Assembly (NCBI RefSeq): GCF_004801295.1
Contig: NZ_SSOC01000006.1
Coordinates: 62,001 to 126,000, forward strand
Source of the DNA: Pseudothauera nasutitermitis
GTDB lineage: Bacteria; Pseudomonadota; Gammaproteobacteria; Burkholderiales; Rhodocyclaceae
Direction: 5' to 3'
Length of the DNA stretch: 64,000 nt
Part shown: positions 53,866 through 63,521 of the stretch, one piece after another
Position numbering within the stretch: position 1 is the stretch's first letter
Layout of the letters: the number at the start of each line of letters is the position of its first letter
The notes under the pieces: generated by a model
The model's database searches: none
The model's input: only the letters and a program-made list of their open reading frames with translations
What the model was told of the DNA's origin: nothing
Program-made: the position numbers and the translations under genes

Positions 53866-56694
53866 ATGGTGGCGCTCGCGCAAATGGGCCTGCGGGCCAA
53901 GATGTCAGCCATCGTGGCAGTGGTGGTGGTGCTGGTGATGTTGCCCTTCGTGCTCGCCGGGGTGGCCTACCTCGACCGCCAGGGGCGCGCCGAGGCCGAG
54001 CGCCAGCTCAGCGTGATCAACCGGCTGGCGGTGGATCTGGTCGAGGCGCATCACGCCGGCGACGGCGACCTCGATACGCTGCGTGCGCGCCTGGACGAGT
54101 TCGTCATCGGCGACAGCGGCTACATCTTCATCCTCGACACCAACCCGGGATCCGGCTACGGGCGCTTCATCGCCCACCGCGCCGGCCCCGACGCCGGCTC
54201 GCTGGACGACGGCGAGGCGCGCGGGCGCGCGGTGGTGCGCAAACTGCTGGAGCGCCGCGATGGCGTGCTGGCCTACGACTGGCGCAATCCGGAAATCGGC
54301 GAGCGCGACTGGCGGCGCAAGCTGGCGGTGTTCTCCACCCATGCGGAACTGGGCTGGCTGATCGGTTCGAGCGCCTACGAGGACGAGTTCAACCGCGCCT
54401 CGATCACCTCGCGCAACTACATGATCGCCGCCGTGCTGGGCATGGCCGGGCTGCTCGTGCTGGTGCTCAATCTGTCCATCGGCGGGCTGGTGATCCGGCC
54501 CATGCTGCGCCTGCAGCGCACCCTGCGCACGCTCAGCCGGGGCAACGAGGCGCTGGTGCATACCGCCGACGAGGAGGCGCTGGTGCGCGGCATCTGCCGC
54601 GTGCTGGTGGATACCGGCGGCTTCCGCCTGGCGCGCATCTCGCTCGGCACGGCGGGCGGCGTGCTGCGCGAGGCGGCCGGCGCGGGGCGCGCGGTGCGCT
54701 TCTGCCATGCGCTGGCCGACCAGGGCACGGAGGACGAAGATCCCGCGCGGCTGGCCGTGGCGAGCGGGCGGGAAGTGCTGGTGGGCGGGCCGGAGGGTGC
54801 AGGCAACGGTTTGTGGCGCGCTGCGCAGGAGGCCGGCTGCCGCGCCCTGATTAGTTTTCCCCTGCTCGACGGCGAACGCGCGCTGGGCGCGCTGACCATC
54901 GGCGCCGCCGAACCGGGCGACCTGGACGAAGCCGGCGTGGCGCTGCTGCGTGAACTGGCCGAGGACCTGGCCTTCGGTATCGTCGGCCAGCGCACCGCTC
55001 GGGCGCGCCGCGCTGCGGAGGCCGCGCTGCAACTGCGCGAGCGCGCCATCGAGGCGTGCAGCGACGGCGTGCTGATCGTCGAAACCCGTCCCGGCGAAGC
55101 GCCCCGGTTGATCTACGCCAACCCGGCGGTCGAGCGCATCACCGGGCTGGCGCGCGAGGGGCTGGTCGGCGGTCCGCTGGAGGGCCTGTCGGGCATCGAT
55201 CCGGAAGGGCTGGGCGCGCTGCATGCCGCGCTGGGCAGCGCACGCGAATCGGCGCTGGAGCTGTCCGGGCGGCATGCGGACGGCACGCCGTTCTGGTGCG
55301 AATGCTCGCTCGCCCGCGTGGGCGAGGACGAAGCCGGCGGCGCCTCGCACTGGGTCGGGGTGCTCAAGGAGGTCACCGAGCGCATGCTCTACCTGCGCCA
55401 GATCGAGCACCAGGCCAAGTACGACGTGCTCACCGGCCTGCCCAACCGCAATTTGCTGGAAGACCGCCTGGAACAGGCCCTGCACGCCGCGCGCCGGCAT
55501 CGCAACGGGCTGGCCGTGGCACTGGTGGATCTGGATCACTTCAAGCTGGTCAACGACAACCTCGGCCATCGCCAGGGCGACGCCCTGCTGCGCGAGGTGT
55601 CGCGGCGGCTGATACAGGCGCTGCGCGCGGGCGACACGGCGGCACGGCCGGGCGGCGACGAATTCGTCATCCTGCTCCCCGACCTGGGCGGCGAGCAGGA
55701 TGGCTACGCGGTGCTGCGCCGCGTGCAGCAGCAGCTGCTCGAGCCCATCGACATCGACGGGCGCAACTTCTTCGTCACCTGCAGCATCGGCGTGAGCCTG
55801 TATCCGCGCGACGGCGACGATGCCGAAACCCTGCTGCGCAACGCCGACATGGCGATGTACCGTGCCAAGGAAGCCGGGCGCAACACCATCCGCTTCTTCA
55901 CCATGGAAATGGACCGCCAGGTGCAGGACCGCCTGGAGATCGAGCAGGAACTGCGCCGCGTGCTGGAGCGCGACGAGCTGTCGCTGGTCTATCAGCCCCA
56001 GGTCGATGCCGGCAGCGGCCGGGTGGTCGGCGTCGAGGCGCTGCTGCGCTGGCACCATCCGCGCCTCGGGATGGTATCGCCGTTGCGCTTCATTCCATTG
56101 GCCGAGGAGATCGGCCTGATCGGCCCGATTGGCGAATGGGTGTTGCGCGAGGCCTGCGTGCAGGCGCGCCGCTGGCGCGAACAGGGGCTGGACGAACTGC
56201 GCATCGCGGTCAATGTGTCGGCCCGCCAGTTCCGCGAGCTCGATCTGCCCGAGCGCGTGGCCGGCATCCTGGAGGAAACCGGGCTGGCGCCGCACCTGCT
56301 CGAGCTGGAACTCACCGAGAGCATGCTGATGGGCAACGTCGAGCGCACCGAGGAAACCCTCCACCGCCTCAAGCACATCGGCGTGGAACTGGCGCTCGAC
56401 GATTTCGGCACCGGCTATTCCAGCTTCGCCTACCTGCGCCGCTTCCCCATCGATACCCTGAAGATCGACCAGTCCTTCGTCAGCGGCATGGTCACCGGCT
56501 CCAACACCGAATCCATCGTCTCGGCCATCATCGCCATGGCGCACAGCCTGGGCATGCGGGTGATCGCCGAAGGCGTGGAGAACGCCACCCAGCAGCGCCA
56601 GCTGTTCCAGCATGGCTGCGACCAGATGCAGGGCTACCTGTTCGGCCGTCCGCTGCCCGCCGACGAATTCGCCGTGCTGGCCGGCGAGCGCTGA
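53866..56694 (+). CDS. Membrane sensor with Cache, GAF, PAS, GGDEF and EAL domains
   Basis: 942 residues; makes or degrades cyclic di-GMP at the inner membrane. A helix at 14-35 is followed by a periplasmic Cache-like domain (FVIGDSGYIFILDTN; AELGWLIGSSAYEDEF), a second helix near 190-210, then a GAF region (about 235-375), a PAS domain (about 390-510), GGDEF and EAL. GGDEF is intact, with an RAGD inhibitory site five residues before it. EAL is present as GVEALLRWHHP, with ELTESMLM and DDFGTGYSSFAYLRRF also conserved, so both activities are possible. AGGAGGTGA lies just before the ATG. The gene ends in an intrinsic terminator. Confidence 0.93.
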   Translation: MVALAQMGLRAKMSAIVAVVVVLVMLPFVLAGVAYLDRQGRAEAERQLSVINRLAVDLVEAHHAGDGDLDTLRARLDEFVIGDSGYIFILDTNPGSGYGRFIAHRAGPDAGSLDDGEARGRAVVRKLLERRDGVLAYDWRNPEIGERDWRRKLAVFSTHAELGWLIGSSAYEDEFNRASITSRNYMIAAVLGMAGLLVLVLNLSIGGLVIRPMLRLQRTLRTLSRGNEALVHTADEEALVRGICRVLVDTGGFRLARISLGTAGGVLREAAGAGRAVRFCHALADQGTEDEDPARLAVASGREVLVGGPEGAGNGLWRAAQEAGCRALISFPLLDGERALGALTIGAAEPGDLDEAGVALLRELAEDLAFGIVGQRTARARRAAEAALQLRERAIEACSDGVLIVETRPGEAPRLIYANPAVERITGLAREGLVGGPLEGLSGIDPEGLGALHAALGSARESALELSGRHADGTPFWCECSLARVGEDEAGGASHWVGVLKEVTERMLYLRQIEHQAKYDVLTGLPNRNLLEDRLEQALHAARRHRNGLAVALVDLDHFKLVNDNLGHRQGDALLREVSRRLIQALRAGDTAARPGGDEFVILLPDLGGEQDGYAVLRRVQQQLLEPIDIDGRNFFVTCSIGVSLYPRDGDDAETLLRNADMAMYRAKEAGRNTIRFFTMEMDRQVQDRLEIEQELRRVLERDELSLVYQPQVDAGSGRVVGVEALLRWHHPRLGMVSPLRFIPLAEEIGLIGPIGEWVLREACVQARRWREQGLDELRIAVNVSARQFRELDLPERVAGILEETGLAPHLLELELTESMLMGNVERTEETLHRLKHIGVELALDDFGTGYSSFAYLRRFPIDTLKIDQSFVSGMVTGSNTESIVSAIIAMAHSLGMRVIAEGVENATQQRQLFQHGCDQMQGYLFGRPLPADEFAVLAGER

Positions 56695-56699
56695 AAAGG

Positions 56700-56727
56700 A
56701 AAAGGCCGGCGCTCAGGCCGGCCTTTT
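56700..56727 (+). terminator. Intrinsic terminator of the GGDEF-EAL gene
   Basis: AAAAGGCCGG and CCGGCCTTTT are perfect 10-base arms around an eight-base loop, with the T run at the 3' side. It begins six bases after the stop codon and also faces the tRNA-Lys gene on the other strand. Confidence 0.85.
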
Positions 56728-56734
56728 CAGGTGT

Positions 56735-56810
<76 letters not shown>

Positions 56811-56849
56811 GTTTCTTCGCGGCCGATTCTACCGTATTGGAAGAGTGCC

Positions 56850-56925
56850 TGGTAGGCCGTGCTGGGCTCGAACCAGCGACCAACGGATTAAAAGTCCGCT
56901 GCTCTACCAACTGAGCTAACGACCC
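56850..56925 (-). tRNA. tRNA-Lys (anticodon TTT)
   Basis: Read leftward from 56925. The acceptor GGGTCGT pairs with ACGGCCT with a terminal G-U. The anticodon loop is CTTTTAA, anticodon TTT, and CCA is encoded. It lies 39 bp from the CTT gene, so the two lysine isoacceptors are probably co-transcribed. Confidence 0.95.
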
Positions 56926-56987
56926 GTCGAAGAGGGGCGCATTCTAGAAGAACGCACCCAGGCCGTCAACCGGGTTTTCGCGGCGGA

Positions 56988-58094
56988 TCAGCCTTCGCGC
57001 ATCATCAGCCAGAGCTGCGCCTTCATGGTCAGCGCGCAGCCGAGGACGATGGCTACGGAAGTGAGGATGGAGCCCACCGCCAGCGTGGACAGCCCGCTGA
57101 TGCCCTGGCCGATGGTGCAGCCCACCGCGGTGACGCCGCCGAAGCCCATCAGCACCGCGCCAAGCAGATGGCGGCCGAGGTCGGCGGGGTCGCGGAAGCC
57201 CTCCACGCGGAAGCTGCGGGTCAGCACGGCGTACAGCGCGGAACCGGCAATCACGCCGAGCGCGCTGGCGATGCCGAAGGTGACGATGCGGCTGGCGTCG
57301 CTCCACAGCATCAGCAGTTCCAGCGAGAACGCCATCGGCGCGATGAAGCTGAAGGATTCCGCGCGTCCGCTGTTGGTGCCGACGAAGGCTTCGTCCAGGG
57401 TCATGGGGTGTTCGGCGACGTAGCCGATGTGGCCGGAGACGTACCAGCCGGCCACCGCCACCAGGCCGATGCCGATGCCGCCCGCCAGCACGTCGGTACT
57501 CCACGCTTCGCGTTTGCCCAGTGCCAGGGCGAGCAGGGCGATGGCGGCGACGCCGGCGGCCAGCGGCAGGGCGGTGCCGCGCGCCGGGCCGGCGGCGGCG
57601 AGCAGCGAGGGGATGTCCTGCCCGCTGCCCAGGGTGACCGACACGCTGTCGAGCAGGCCCATGCGCCAGGCGCCGAACAGCCCGCGCATGGTCATGTAGG
57701 CCGAAATGCCGACGAACACGAAGACCACCAGCGACTTCAGGTTGCCGCCGCCCAGGCGGATCAGCGTCTTGCTGCCGCAGCCCGAGGCGAGCGTCATGCC
57801 GACGCCGAACAGCAGGCCGCCGACGATGTGCGACAGCCAGATCAGCCGGCTGCCGGCGTACATCGTTTTGGATACGTCGAGCAGGCCGCCCAGTTGCAGC
57901 ACGGTGGTGCCCAGGATGGCCACCGCGATGGCCAGCAGCCACATGCGCATGCGGTTCCAGTCGCCGATGTTGAGCGCGTCGGAGACCGCGCCCAGCGTGC
58001 AGAAATTGGTCTTGCTGGCGATCAGGCCGAACACCAGGCCGAGGGCGAAGGCCAGCCAGGCGATGGTGGCGGCGGAGACGACGCTGTCTTCCAT
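56988..58094 (-). CDS. YeeE/YedE-family sulfur-compound transporter
   Basis: 368 residues with about nine or ten membrane helices. The conserved cysteines of the family lie in KTNFCTLGAVSD, LASGCGSKTLIR and AVGCTIGQGISGLS, the positions that pass thiosulfate in YeeE. Duplicated halves are typical. The start at 58094 gives MEDSVVSAATIAWLAF. It is the gene before the tRNA pair and has its own promoter region after queC. Thiosulfate is the likely substrate by family. Confidence 0.88.
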   Translation of the reverse strand: MEDSVVSAATIAWLAFALGLVFGLIASKTNFCTLGAVSDALNIGDWNRMRMWLLAIAVAILGTTVLQLGGLLDVSKTMYAGSRLIWLSHIVGGLLFGVGMTLASGCGSKTLIRLGGGNLKSLVVFVFVGISAYMTMRGLFGAWRMGLLDSVSVTLGSGQDIPSLLAAAGPARGTALPLAAGVAAIALLALALGKREAWSTDVLAGGIGIGLVAVAGWYVSGHIGYVAEHPMTLDEAFVGTNSGRAESFSFIAPMAFSLELLMLWSDASRIVTFGIASALGVIAGSALYAVLTRSFRVEGFRDPADLGRHLLGAVLMGFGGVTAVGCTIGQGISGLSTLAVGSILTSVAIVLGCALTMKAQLWLMMREG

Positions 58095-58176
58095 GACGTT
58101 GAATGGCGCGGAACGGGGGAAAGCCGGAATTCTATTGGAAAAAGCAGCCCGTGCCTGTGGACGGGCGGCTGGCCGT

Positions 58177-58869
58177 TCAGCGTTCGGGAATCTGGTAGGG
58201 CGTGGGATCATCCAGCCCGGCGGCCTGGAAGCCCGCGCGGCGCAGCCGGCAGGCTTCGCAGCGGCCGCAGGCGCGGCCCTGGTCGTCGGCCTGGTAGCAG
58301 GTCACGGTCATGCCGTAATCGACGCCCAGGCGGGTGCCCAGGGCGATGATCTCGGCCTTGGAGAGCTTGATCAGCGGCGCGTGGATGGTCATGCGCGCGC
58401 CTTCCACGCCGGCCTTGGTGGCCAGATTGGCCATGGCCTCGAAGGCCTGGATGTATTCGGGGCGGCAGTCCGGATAGCCGGAATAGTCCACCGCGTTCAC
58501 GCCGACGAAGATGTCCTGCGCGCCCAGCACCTCGGCCCAACCCAGCGCGATCGACAGCATCACCGTGTTGCGCGCCGGCACGTAGGTCACCGGGATGCCG
58601 CCGTCGCCGCCGTCCTCGGGGATGGCGATGGTGGGGTCGGTGAGCGCGGAGCCGCCGAACTGGCCCAGATTGACCATCGCCAGGCGATGCTCGCGGGCGC
58701 CCAGTGCTTCGGCGACGCGCTTGGAGGCGGTCAGTTCGGCCGCGTGGCGCTGGCCGTAGGCCACCGACAGGGCATAGCTTTCGAAGCCCATGTTGCGGGC
58801 GATGGCGAGGCAGGTGGCCGAATCGAGGCCGCCGGAAAGCAGGACGATGGCGCGGCGGGTCTGGGTCAT
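58177..58869 (-). CDS. queC: 7-cyano-7-deazaguanine synthase QueC
   Basis: Converts 7-carboxy-7-deazaguanine to preQ0 with ATP and ammonia in queuosine synthesis. 230 residues. The PP-loop [18 protein letters not shown] is near the N-terminus. The zinc site is [39 protein letters not shown] and [17 protein letters not shown] are conserved. The start at 58869 ([13 protein letters not shown]) is preferred over 58884. It follows queE with about 50 bp between. Confidence 0.96.
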   Translation of the reverse strand: MTQTRRAIVLLSGGLDSATCLAIARNMGFESYALSVAYGQRHAAELTASKRVAEALGAREHRLAMVNLGQFGGSALTDPTIAIPEDGGDGGIPVTYVPARNTVMLSIALGWAEVLGAQDIFVGVNAVDYSGYPDCRPEYIQAFEAMANLATKAGVEGARMTIHAPLIKLSKAEIIALGTRLGVDYGMTVTCYQADDQGRACGRCEACRLRRAGFQAAGLDDPTPYQIPER

Positions 58870-58921
58870 GATGCGCGGACTCACGGAAAAGCGGATCGGC
58901 TGGGGTGGCCGGGGGTTCGTT

Positions 58922-59587
58922 CTACTTGCCCCGGGCGTCGGCCCAGAGCACCTTGTGCAATTGCAGCTGGAAGCGCACCGGCAGGCGGTCGCGCACGATC
59001 CATTCGGCGAGGGCCGCCGGATCGAGCTGCCCGGCCACCGGGGAGAGCAGCACTTCGCAGCGTTCGGCCAGGCGCAGCGTAGCGATGCGCTCGAGCGCCC
59101 AGGCGTAGTCGGCCTCGCCGGTGAGCACGATCTTGACCTCGTCGCCGGCGCGCAGGTGTTCGATGTTCTCCCAGCGGTTTTTCGCTTCCTCGCCGGAGCC
59201 GGGTGCCTTCAGGTCCATGATGCGCGCCACGCGCGCATCGACCGGGGCGATGTCGAGCGCGCCGCTGGTTTCCAGCGAAACGGAATAACCCGCGTCGCAC
59301 AGCGCGTTCAGCAGGGGCAGACAGTTTTTCTGTGCAAGCGGTTCGCCGCCGGTGACACAGACGTGGCGCAGGCCGTGGCTGGCGACTTCGCGCAATACCG
59401 CGTCGATGTTGGTGGCCCGGCCGCCGGTGAACGCGTATTCGGTGTCGCACCAGCTGCAGCGCAGCGGACAGCCGGTGAGGCGGACGAAGACGGTGGGCAA
59501 GCCGACTCGCGTCGACTCGCCCTGTACCGATGCAAAGATCTCGGTGAGGCGCAGCCGCACGGCGCGCCCGCCGCCGCTGGCGCCCAT
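58922..59587 (-). CDS. queE: 7-carboxy-7-deazaguanine synthase QueE
   Basis: Radical SAM enzyme of queuosine synthesis. 221 residues. The cluster motif [17 protein letters not shown] is the CxxxCxxC form used by QueE, preceded by [39 protein letters not shown] follows. It lies between cpoB and queC, with five bases separating it from cpoB, so the cluster may be expressed together with tol-pal. Confidence 0.95.
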   Translation of the reverse strand: MGASGGGRAVRLRLTEIFASVQGESTRVGLPTVFVRLTGCPLRCSWCDTEYAFTGGRATNIDAVLREVASHGLRHVCVTGGEPLAQKNCLPLLNALCDAGYSVSLETSGALDIAPVDARVARIMDLKAPGSGEEAKNRWENIEHLRAGDEVKIVLTGEADYAWALERIATLRLAERCEVLLSPVAGQLDPAALAEWIVRDRLPVRFQLQLHKVLWADARGK

Positions 59588-59592
59588 CGTGC

Positions 59593-60297
59593 TCAGCGGC
59601 TCGTGCCCAGGCGCTGTTGCGCGGCCTTCGCGGCGTTGCTGTCCGGATAACGCTCGACGACCTGCTGCAGCGTGCGCCGCGCGGCGTTGGCGTCGCCCAG
59701 GGCCTGCTGGCTATTGGCCAGGCCGAGCATGGCGTCCGGGGCGACCGGATCGGCCGGCCAGCGTGCCAGGATGGTGTTGAAATGATTGGACGCGGTGGCC
59801 ACTTCCTTGGCCTGCAGTGCGGCGTTGCCGGCCCAGAAATACGCGCCGGGCAGGAAGCCGCTGGCCGTGTATTGGCCGATGAAGGCTTCGAAGGCGCTCA
59901 GGGCTTCGCGGTGCTGGCCGTTCTTGAGCAGGTTCAGGGCGTTCTCGTAGGCGGCCGATTCGGCGGCCGGATCGGCCGGGGCCTGCTCGCCGCCGGGCGA
60001 TTCGATGCGCCGCAGGCGGTCGTCCAGATCGACGTAGAAGTCGCGCTGGCGCTGCTTGAGCGATTCGACCTCGTGCAGGAGCACCTCGATCTGCCCGCGC
60101 AGGCGGGCGACCTCGGTGCGCAGCAGCTCGTTCTGGCCGGCCAGCTCGAGCTGCGCGCGGTTGCTGGCCTCGAACCGCTGATCGACCTGCTCGCGCAGTT
60201 CGTTGACCTGGCGCTGGGCCTCGCCACCGCCGAACAGCTGGGCGGTGGCGATCGACGGCAGCAGGAGAAGTGCTGTCAGCGGGACGAGGCGCTTCAT
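59593..60297 (-). CDS. cpoB: Cell division coordinator CpoB (YbgF)
   Basis: Periplasmic TPR protein that links the Tol complex to peptidoglycan synthesis during division. 234 residues: a signal peptide (MKRLVPLTALLLLPSIATAQ), a coiled-coil trimerisation segment (ELREQVDQRFEASNRAQLEL and on), a linker, then TPR repeats (YENALNLLKNGQHREALSAF; AYFWAGNAALQAKEVATA). The start at 60297 overlaps the pal stop by one base. Confidence 0.93.
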   Translation of the reverse strand: MKRLVPLTALLLLPSIATAQLFGGGEAQRQVNELREQVDQRFEASNRAQLELAGQNELLRTEVARLRGQIEVLLHEVESLKQRQRDFYVDLDDRLRRIESPGGEQAPADPAAESAAYENALNLLKNGQHREALSAFEAFIGQYTASGFLPGAYFWAGNAALQAKEVATASNHFNTILARWPADPVAPDAMLGLANSQQALGDANAARRTLQQVVERYPDSNAAKAAQQRLGTSR

Positions 60298-60818
60298 CAG
60301 AATTCGCCCGTGTACAGGATGTCGCCGCGGCGGTTCTGCGCGAAGCAATCTTCGCTGCGCTCGGTGCAGCGCGGCTTCTCTTCACCCAGGCTGACCGATT
60401 CGATCTGCGCTTCGGAGGCGCCCAGCAGGGTCAGCGCGCGGCGCACGGCGTCGGCACGCTTCTGGCCCAGCGCCAGGTTGTACTCGCGGCTGCCGCGTTC
60501 GTCGGTGTTGCCCTGGATCAGCACCTTGAGCTGCGGGTTCTGCACCAGGAAACGGGCATGGGCTTCGACCAGCGCGGTGTATTCGGGCTTGATCACGAAG
60601 CTGTCGAAGTCGAAGTGCACGCTGCGCTTGGACAGGATGTTGTTGGGATCGGTCAGCGCGGCGATGCCACTGCCCGAAACGCCCGGGGCGGTCACGGTGG
60701 CGACACCGGCGCCGCTGCGGTCGTCAACGGGCGCGCCGCCGGTCTTGTCGCTGGTGCCGGTGCTGCTGCAAGCGGCCAGCAGCGTGGCCAGGAGCGCGGG
60801 CAGGATCAGTTTCTTCAT
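60297..60818 (-). CDS. pal: Peptidoglycan-associated lipoprotein Pal
   Basis: 173 residues. The signal peptide ends in a lipobox, LLAAC, near residue 17. The OmpA-like domain carries the peptidoglycan-binding signature IQGNTDERGSREYNLALGQK. SVHFDFDSFVIKPEYTALVE opens that domain. It is the outer-membrane anchor of the Tol-Pal system and lies between tolB and cpoB, the normal order. Confidence 0.96.
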   Translation of the reverse strand: MKKLILPALLATLLAACSSTGTSDKTGGAPVDDRSGAGVATVTAPGVSGSGIAALTDPNNILSKRSVHFDFDSFVIKPEYTALVEAHARFLVQNPQLKVLIQGNTDERGSREYNLALGQKRADAVRRALTLLGASEAQIESVSLGEEKPRCTERSEDCFAQNRRGDILYTGEF

Positions 60819-60871
60819 TTGATAACTCTCCGGTTTTGAATGTTTGAAACAGCAGTATGGGTACGACGATG

Positions 60872-62155
60872 TTATTGCCTCGGTAGCGGACCCCAGGCGG
60901 GTTCGCGCACGTCGGCCGCCTCTACCGACAGGCGCTGACGCACCCGCCCGTCCGCCGACACGGCCGCCAGCACGCCCCTGCCGCCACTTTCGGAGGCGTA
61001 CAGGATCATGCGGCCGTTGGGGGCGAAGCTGGGCGATTCGTCACGTGCCGAATCGGTGAGGATCATGGTCTGTCGCGAGTTCAGGTCCAGGGTGGCGACC
61101 TGGAAGCGGCCGTTGTTGCGGGTGACGAAGGCCAGCGTGCGACCGTCCGGCGAGGGGCGCGGGGTCACGTTGTAGGGGCCATCGAAAGTCACCCGCTGGG
61201 CGTTGCCGCCGGCGACGGGAATGCGGTAGATCTGCGGGCTGCCGCCGCGATCGGAGGTGAAGTAGATCCACTGGCCGTCGGGCGAGAACGCCGGTTCGGT
61301 GTCGATGCCGGCGGAGGTGGCGATGCGCCGCACGCCGGAACCGTCGGCGTTGATCAGGTAGAGCTGCGACTGGCCGTCCTTGGTGAGCACCACGGCGAGC
61401 GTGCGGCCGTCCGGCGACCAGGCCGGCGCGGAGTTGGAGCCCTTGAAGTTGGCCACCACCTGGCGCTGGCCGGTGGTCAGCGTGTGGATGTAGACGATGG
61501 GCTTCTTGGCCTCGAAGGACACGTAGGCCAGGCGCTGGCCGTCCGGCGCCCAGGCCGGCGAGATGATCGGCTCGCGCGAGACCAGCGCGGCCTGCGCGTT
61601 GGCGCCGTCGGCGTCGGCGATCTGCAGTTCGTAGCGCGCGCCGCTCTTCACCACGTAGGCGATGCGCGTGGAGAAGTAGCCCGGCAGGCCGGTGAGCTTC
61701 TCGTAGATGAAGTCGGCGATGCGGTGCGCGGTGGCGCGGTTCTGCTGCGGACTCATGCGCAGCGACTGGGCGCCCAGCTCGACCTGCTTCTGCGTGTCGT
61801 AGAGGCGGAAGCGCACCTCGAAGCGGCCGTCGGACAGCGGCACCACGCTGCCGGTGAGGATGGCGTCCGCGCCGCGGCTGCGGAAGCCGGCCAGATCCGG
61901 CACCACGGCTTCGGGCAGGGCGATCGGGCCGATATCGACCAGGTTGAACAGCCCGCTGCGCTCCAGGTCGGCGCGCACCACGTCGGTGATGCCGCGCGGC
62001 AGCGCACTTTCGCTTTCGAAAATGGGGATGGCCACCGGGAAGCGCGTGGCGCCCGCACCGGTGATCTCGATGGAGAGCTGGGCCTGCGCGGCCATGGCGA
62101 AGGCCGCCAGCAGGGTGGCGAAGCTCAGGCGAAGGTAGGAAAGTGTCTTGATCAT
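60872..62155 (-). CDS. tolB: Tol-Pal system protein TolB
   Basis: 427 residues, periplasmic. A signal peptide (LRLSFATLLAAFAMAAQAQ) is followed by an N-terminal domain (IPIFESESALPRGITDVVRA) that binds TolA, and a six-bladed propeller with repeated SPDGRTLA/SPDGQWIYF blades that bind Pal. The start at 62155 gives MIKTLSYLRLSF. A longer in-frame reading would run into tolA and is not used. Confidence 0.95.
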   Translation of the reverse strand: MIKTLSYLRLSFATLLAAFAMAAQAQLSIEITGAGATRFPVAIPIFESESALPRGITDVVRADLERSGLFNLVDIGPIALPEAVVPDLAGFRSRGADAILTGSVVPLSDGRFEVRFRLYDTQKQVELGAQSLRMSPQQNRATAHRIADFIYEKLTGLPGYFSTRIAYVVKSGARYELQIADADGANAQAALVSREPIISPAWAPDGQRLAYVSFEAKKPIVYIHTLTTGQRQVVANFKGSNSAPAWSPDGRTLAVVLTKDGQSQLYLINADGSGVRRIATSAGIDTEPAFSPDGQWIYFTSDRGGSPQIYRIPVAGGNAQRVTFDGPYNVTPRPSPDGRTLAFVTRNNGRFQVATLDLNSRQTMILTDSARDESPSFAPNGRMILYASESGGRGVLAAVSADGRVRQRLSVEAADVREPAWGPLPRQ

Positions 62156-62220
62156 GGCGGCAATTGCGTCGAATTCTAAACCAATGGCGGATTTCGGGGG
62201 CGTTTGCGGCGTCTGCCGTT

Positions 62221-63099
62221 TTACTCGGCCAACGGCCTGAATTTGAGTTCCAGGGTGCGCTGGAAGAGCGCGCGGTTTTCCGGCAGCGGCAGGGGGCTGG
62301 AACGCCGGATGGCGCGCTCGATGGCTTCGTCCAGCAAGGGAATGCCGGACGAGCGCGTCAGCCGTACGTTGATGACCTCGCCGCTCGGTAGCTGGTCGAC
62401 CATGAAAACGGCCTCCGGGTTGCCGGCCACGCCGGGCGGGGGCAGCAGATTGCCGCGCACCTTGGTGGCGATGGCGTTGCGGTAGGCATCGGCCGCCGCC
62501 GCGTTGCGCGAGGCGGCCAGGCGTGCCGCGTCCTCGCGCAGGACGCGGTCGAGCTGGGCCTGCTGGGCCTCCTGCGCGAGGCGCTCGGTCAGGTAGTCGG
62601 GCTGCGCCGGTTGCTGCGGTTGCGGCTTCGGTTCCGGTTTGGGCTGCGGCTTGGGCGCAGGTTTCGGCTCCGGCTTGGGTTCCGGTTTCGGCTCGGGCTT
62701 CGGCTGTGGCTTGGGTTCCGGCTTCGGCTGGGGTTTGGGCTCCGGTTTGGGTTCGGGCTTGGGCTTTTCCGTGCGCGTGGCCACTTCCGGCGGCGGCGTG
62801 GGGCGCGCTTCCGGCTGGGGCTTGGGGGGCTCCGGCTTGGGTTCGGGCCTGGGTTCCGGTTTCGGCTCGGGTTTGGGTTCCGGCGCCGGCTGCGGGCGCG
62901 GCTCCGGGCGGGTCACCTGGGGTGGCGGCGGGGGCGGCGGTGCGCCGACCAGGCTGACTTCCAGGCTGCCCGGCGGCGGATTCTGCCAGGACACCCCGAA
63001 GAACAGGAACAGCGCGAGCGCCAGGTGCACGCAGACCGTGAGGGCGAGCGAGGCCCATTTGCCGGGCGGCGGCGGACGGTGCAGCTGTGCCGGGCTCAT
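62221..63099 (-). CDS. tolA: TolA, energy-transducing protein of the Tol system
   Basis: 292 residues. An N-terminal membrane helix ([20 protein letters not shown]) anchors it with TolQR. A long linker from about residue 55 to 175 consists of Pro-Lys-Pro-Glu type repeats ([20 protein letters not shown] and similar), which should be an extended polyproline-like spacer instead of the usual alanine-rich helix. The C-terminal domain ([40 protein letters not shown]) is the TonB/TolA type. The ATG is one base from the tolR stop, overlapping as TGATG. Confidence 0.92.
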   Translation of the reverse strand: MSPAQLHRPPPPGKWASLALTVCVHLALALFLFFGVSWQNPPPGSLEVSLVGAPPPPPPPQVTRPEPRPQPAPEPKPEPKPEPRPEPKPEPPKPQPEARPTPPPEVATRTEKPKPEPKPEPKPQPKPEPKPQPKPEPKPEPKPEPKPAPKPQPKPEPKPQPQQPAQPDYLTERLAQEAQQAQLDRVLREDAARLAASRNAAAADAYRNAIATKVRGNLLPPPGVAGNPEAVFMVDQLPSGEVINVRLTRSSGIPLLDEAIERAIRRSSPLPLPENRALFQRTLELKFRPLAE

Positions 63100-63503
63100 C
63101 AGCCGCCGGACGCCGTCTGCAGGCTGACCTTGCGCACGCCGGCGGTGCGTACGGCTTCCAGCACGTCGATCACGGTCTGGTAGGGCAGGGTCTTGTCGGC
63201 AGCCACCAGGAAGGGCTGCTCGGGATTGGCGGCGAGCGCCTCGGTGATGAAGCGCTGCAGTTCGAGGTCGCTCACCTTGCGTTCGGGCGCGCTGCCCGAT
63301 TCCTTCACCGACAGGCTGCGGTCGGCTTCCACGGCGATCACCATGGCCTCGGCCGGCGGCGCGGTGAGCTCGCCGGCGGTCGGCACGTCGATGTTGCCGG
63401 TCTGGATCATCGGTGCGGTGACCATGAAGATCACCAGCAGCACCAGCATCACGTCGATGTAGGGCACAACGTTGATCTGGTTCATCAGGCGGCGCTGGCG
63501 CAT
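63099..63503 (-). CDS. tolR: TolR, stator protein of the Tol system
   Basis: 134 residues. The proton-pathway aspartate lies in [20 protein letters not shown], the single N-terminal helix. The periplasmic ExbD-like domain follows ([35 protein letters not shown]). It lies between tolQ and tolA. Confidence 0.95.
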   Translation of the reverse strand: MRQRRLMNQINVVPYIDVMLVLLVIFMVTAPMIQTGNIDVPTAGELTAPPAEAMVIAVEADRSLSVKESGSAPERKVSDLELQRFITEALAANPEQPFLVAADKTLPYQTVIDVLEAVRTAGVRKVSLQTASGG

Positions 63504-63521
63504 GTTCGGGCTCCTGCGTCC

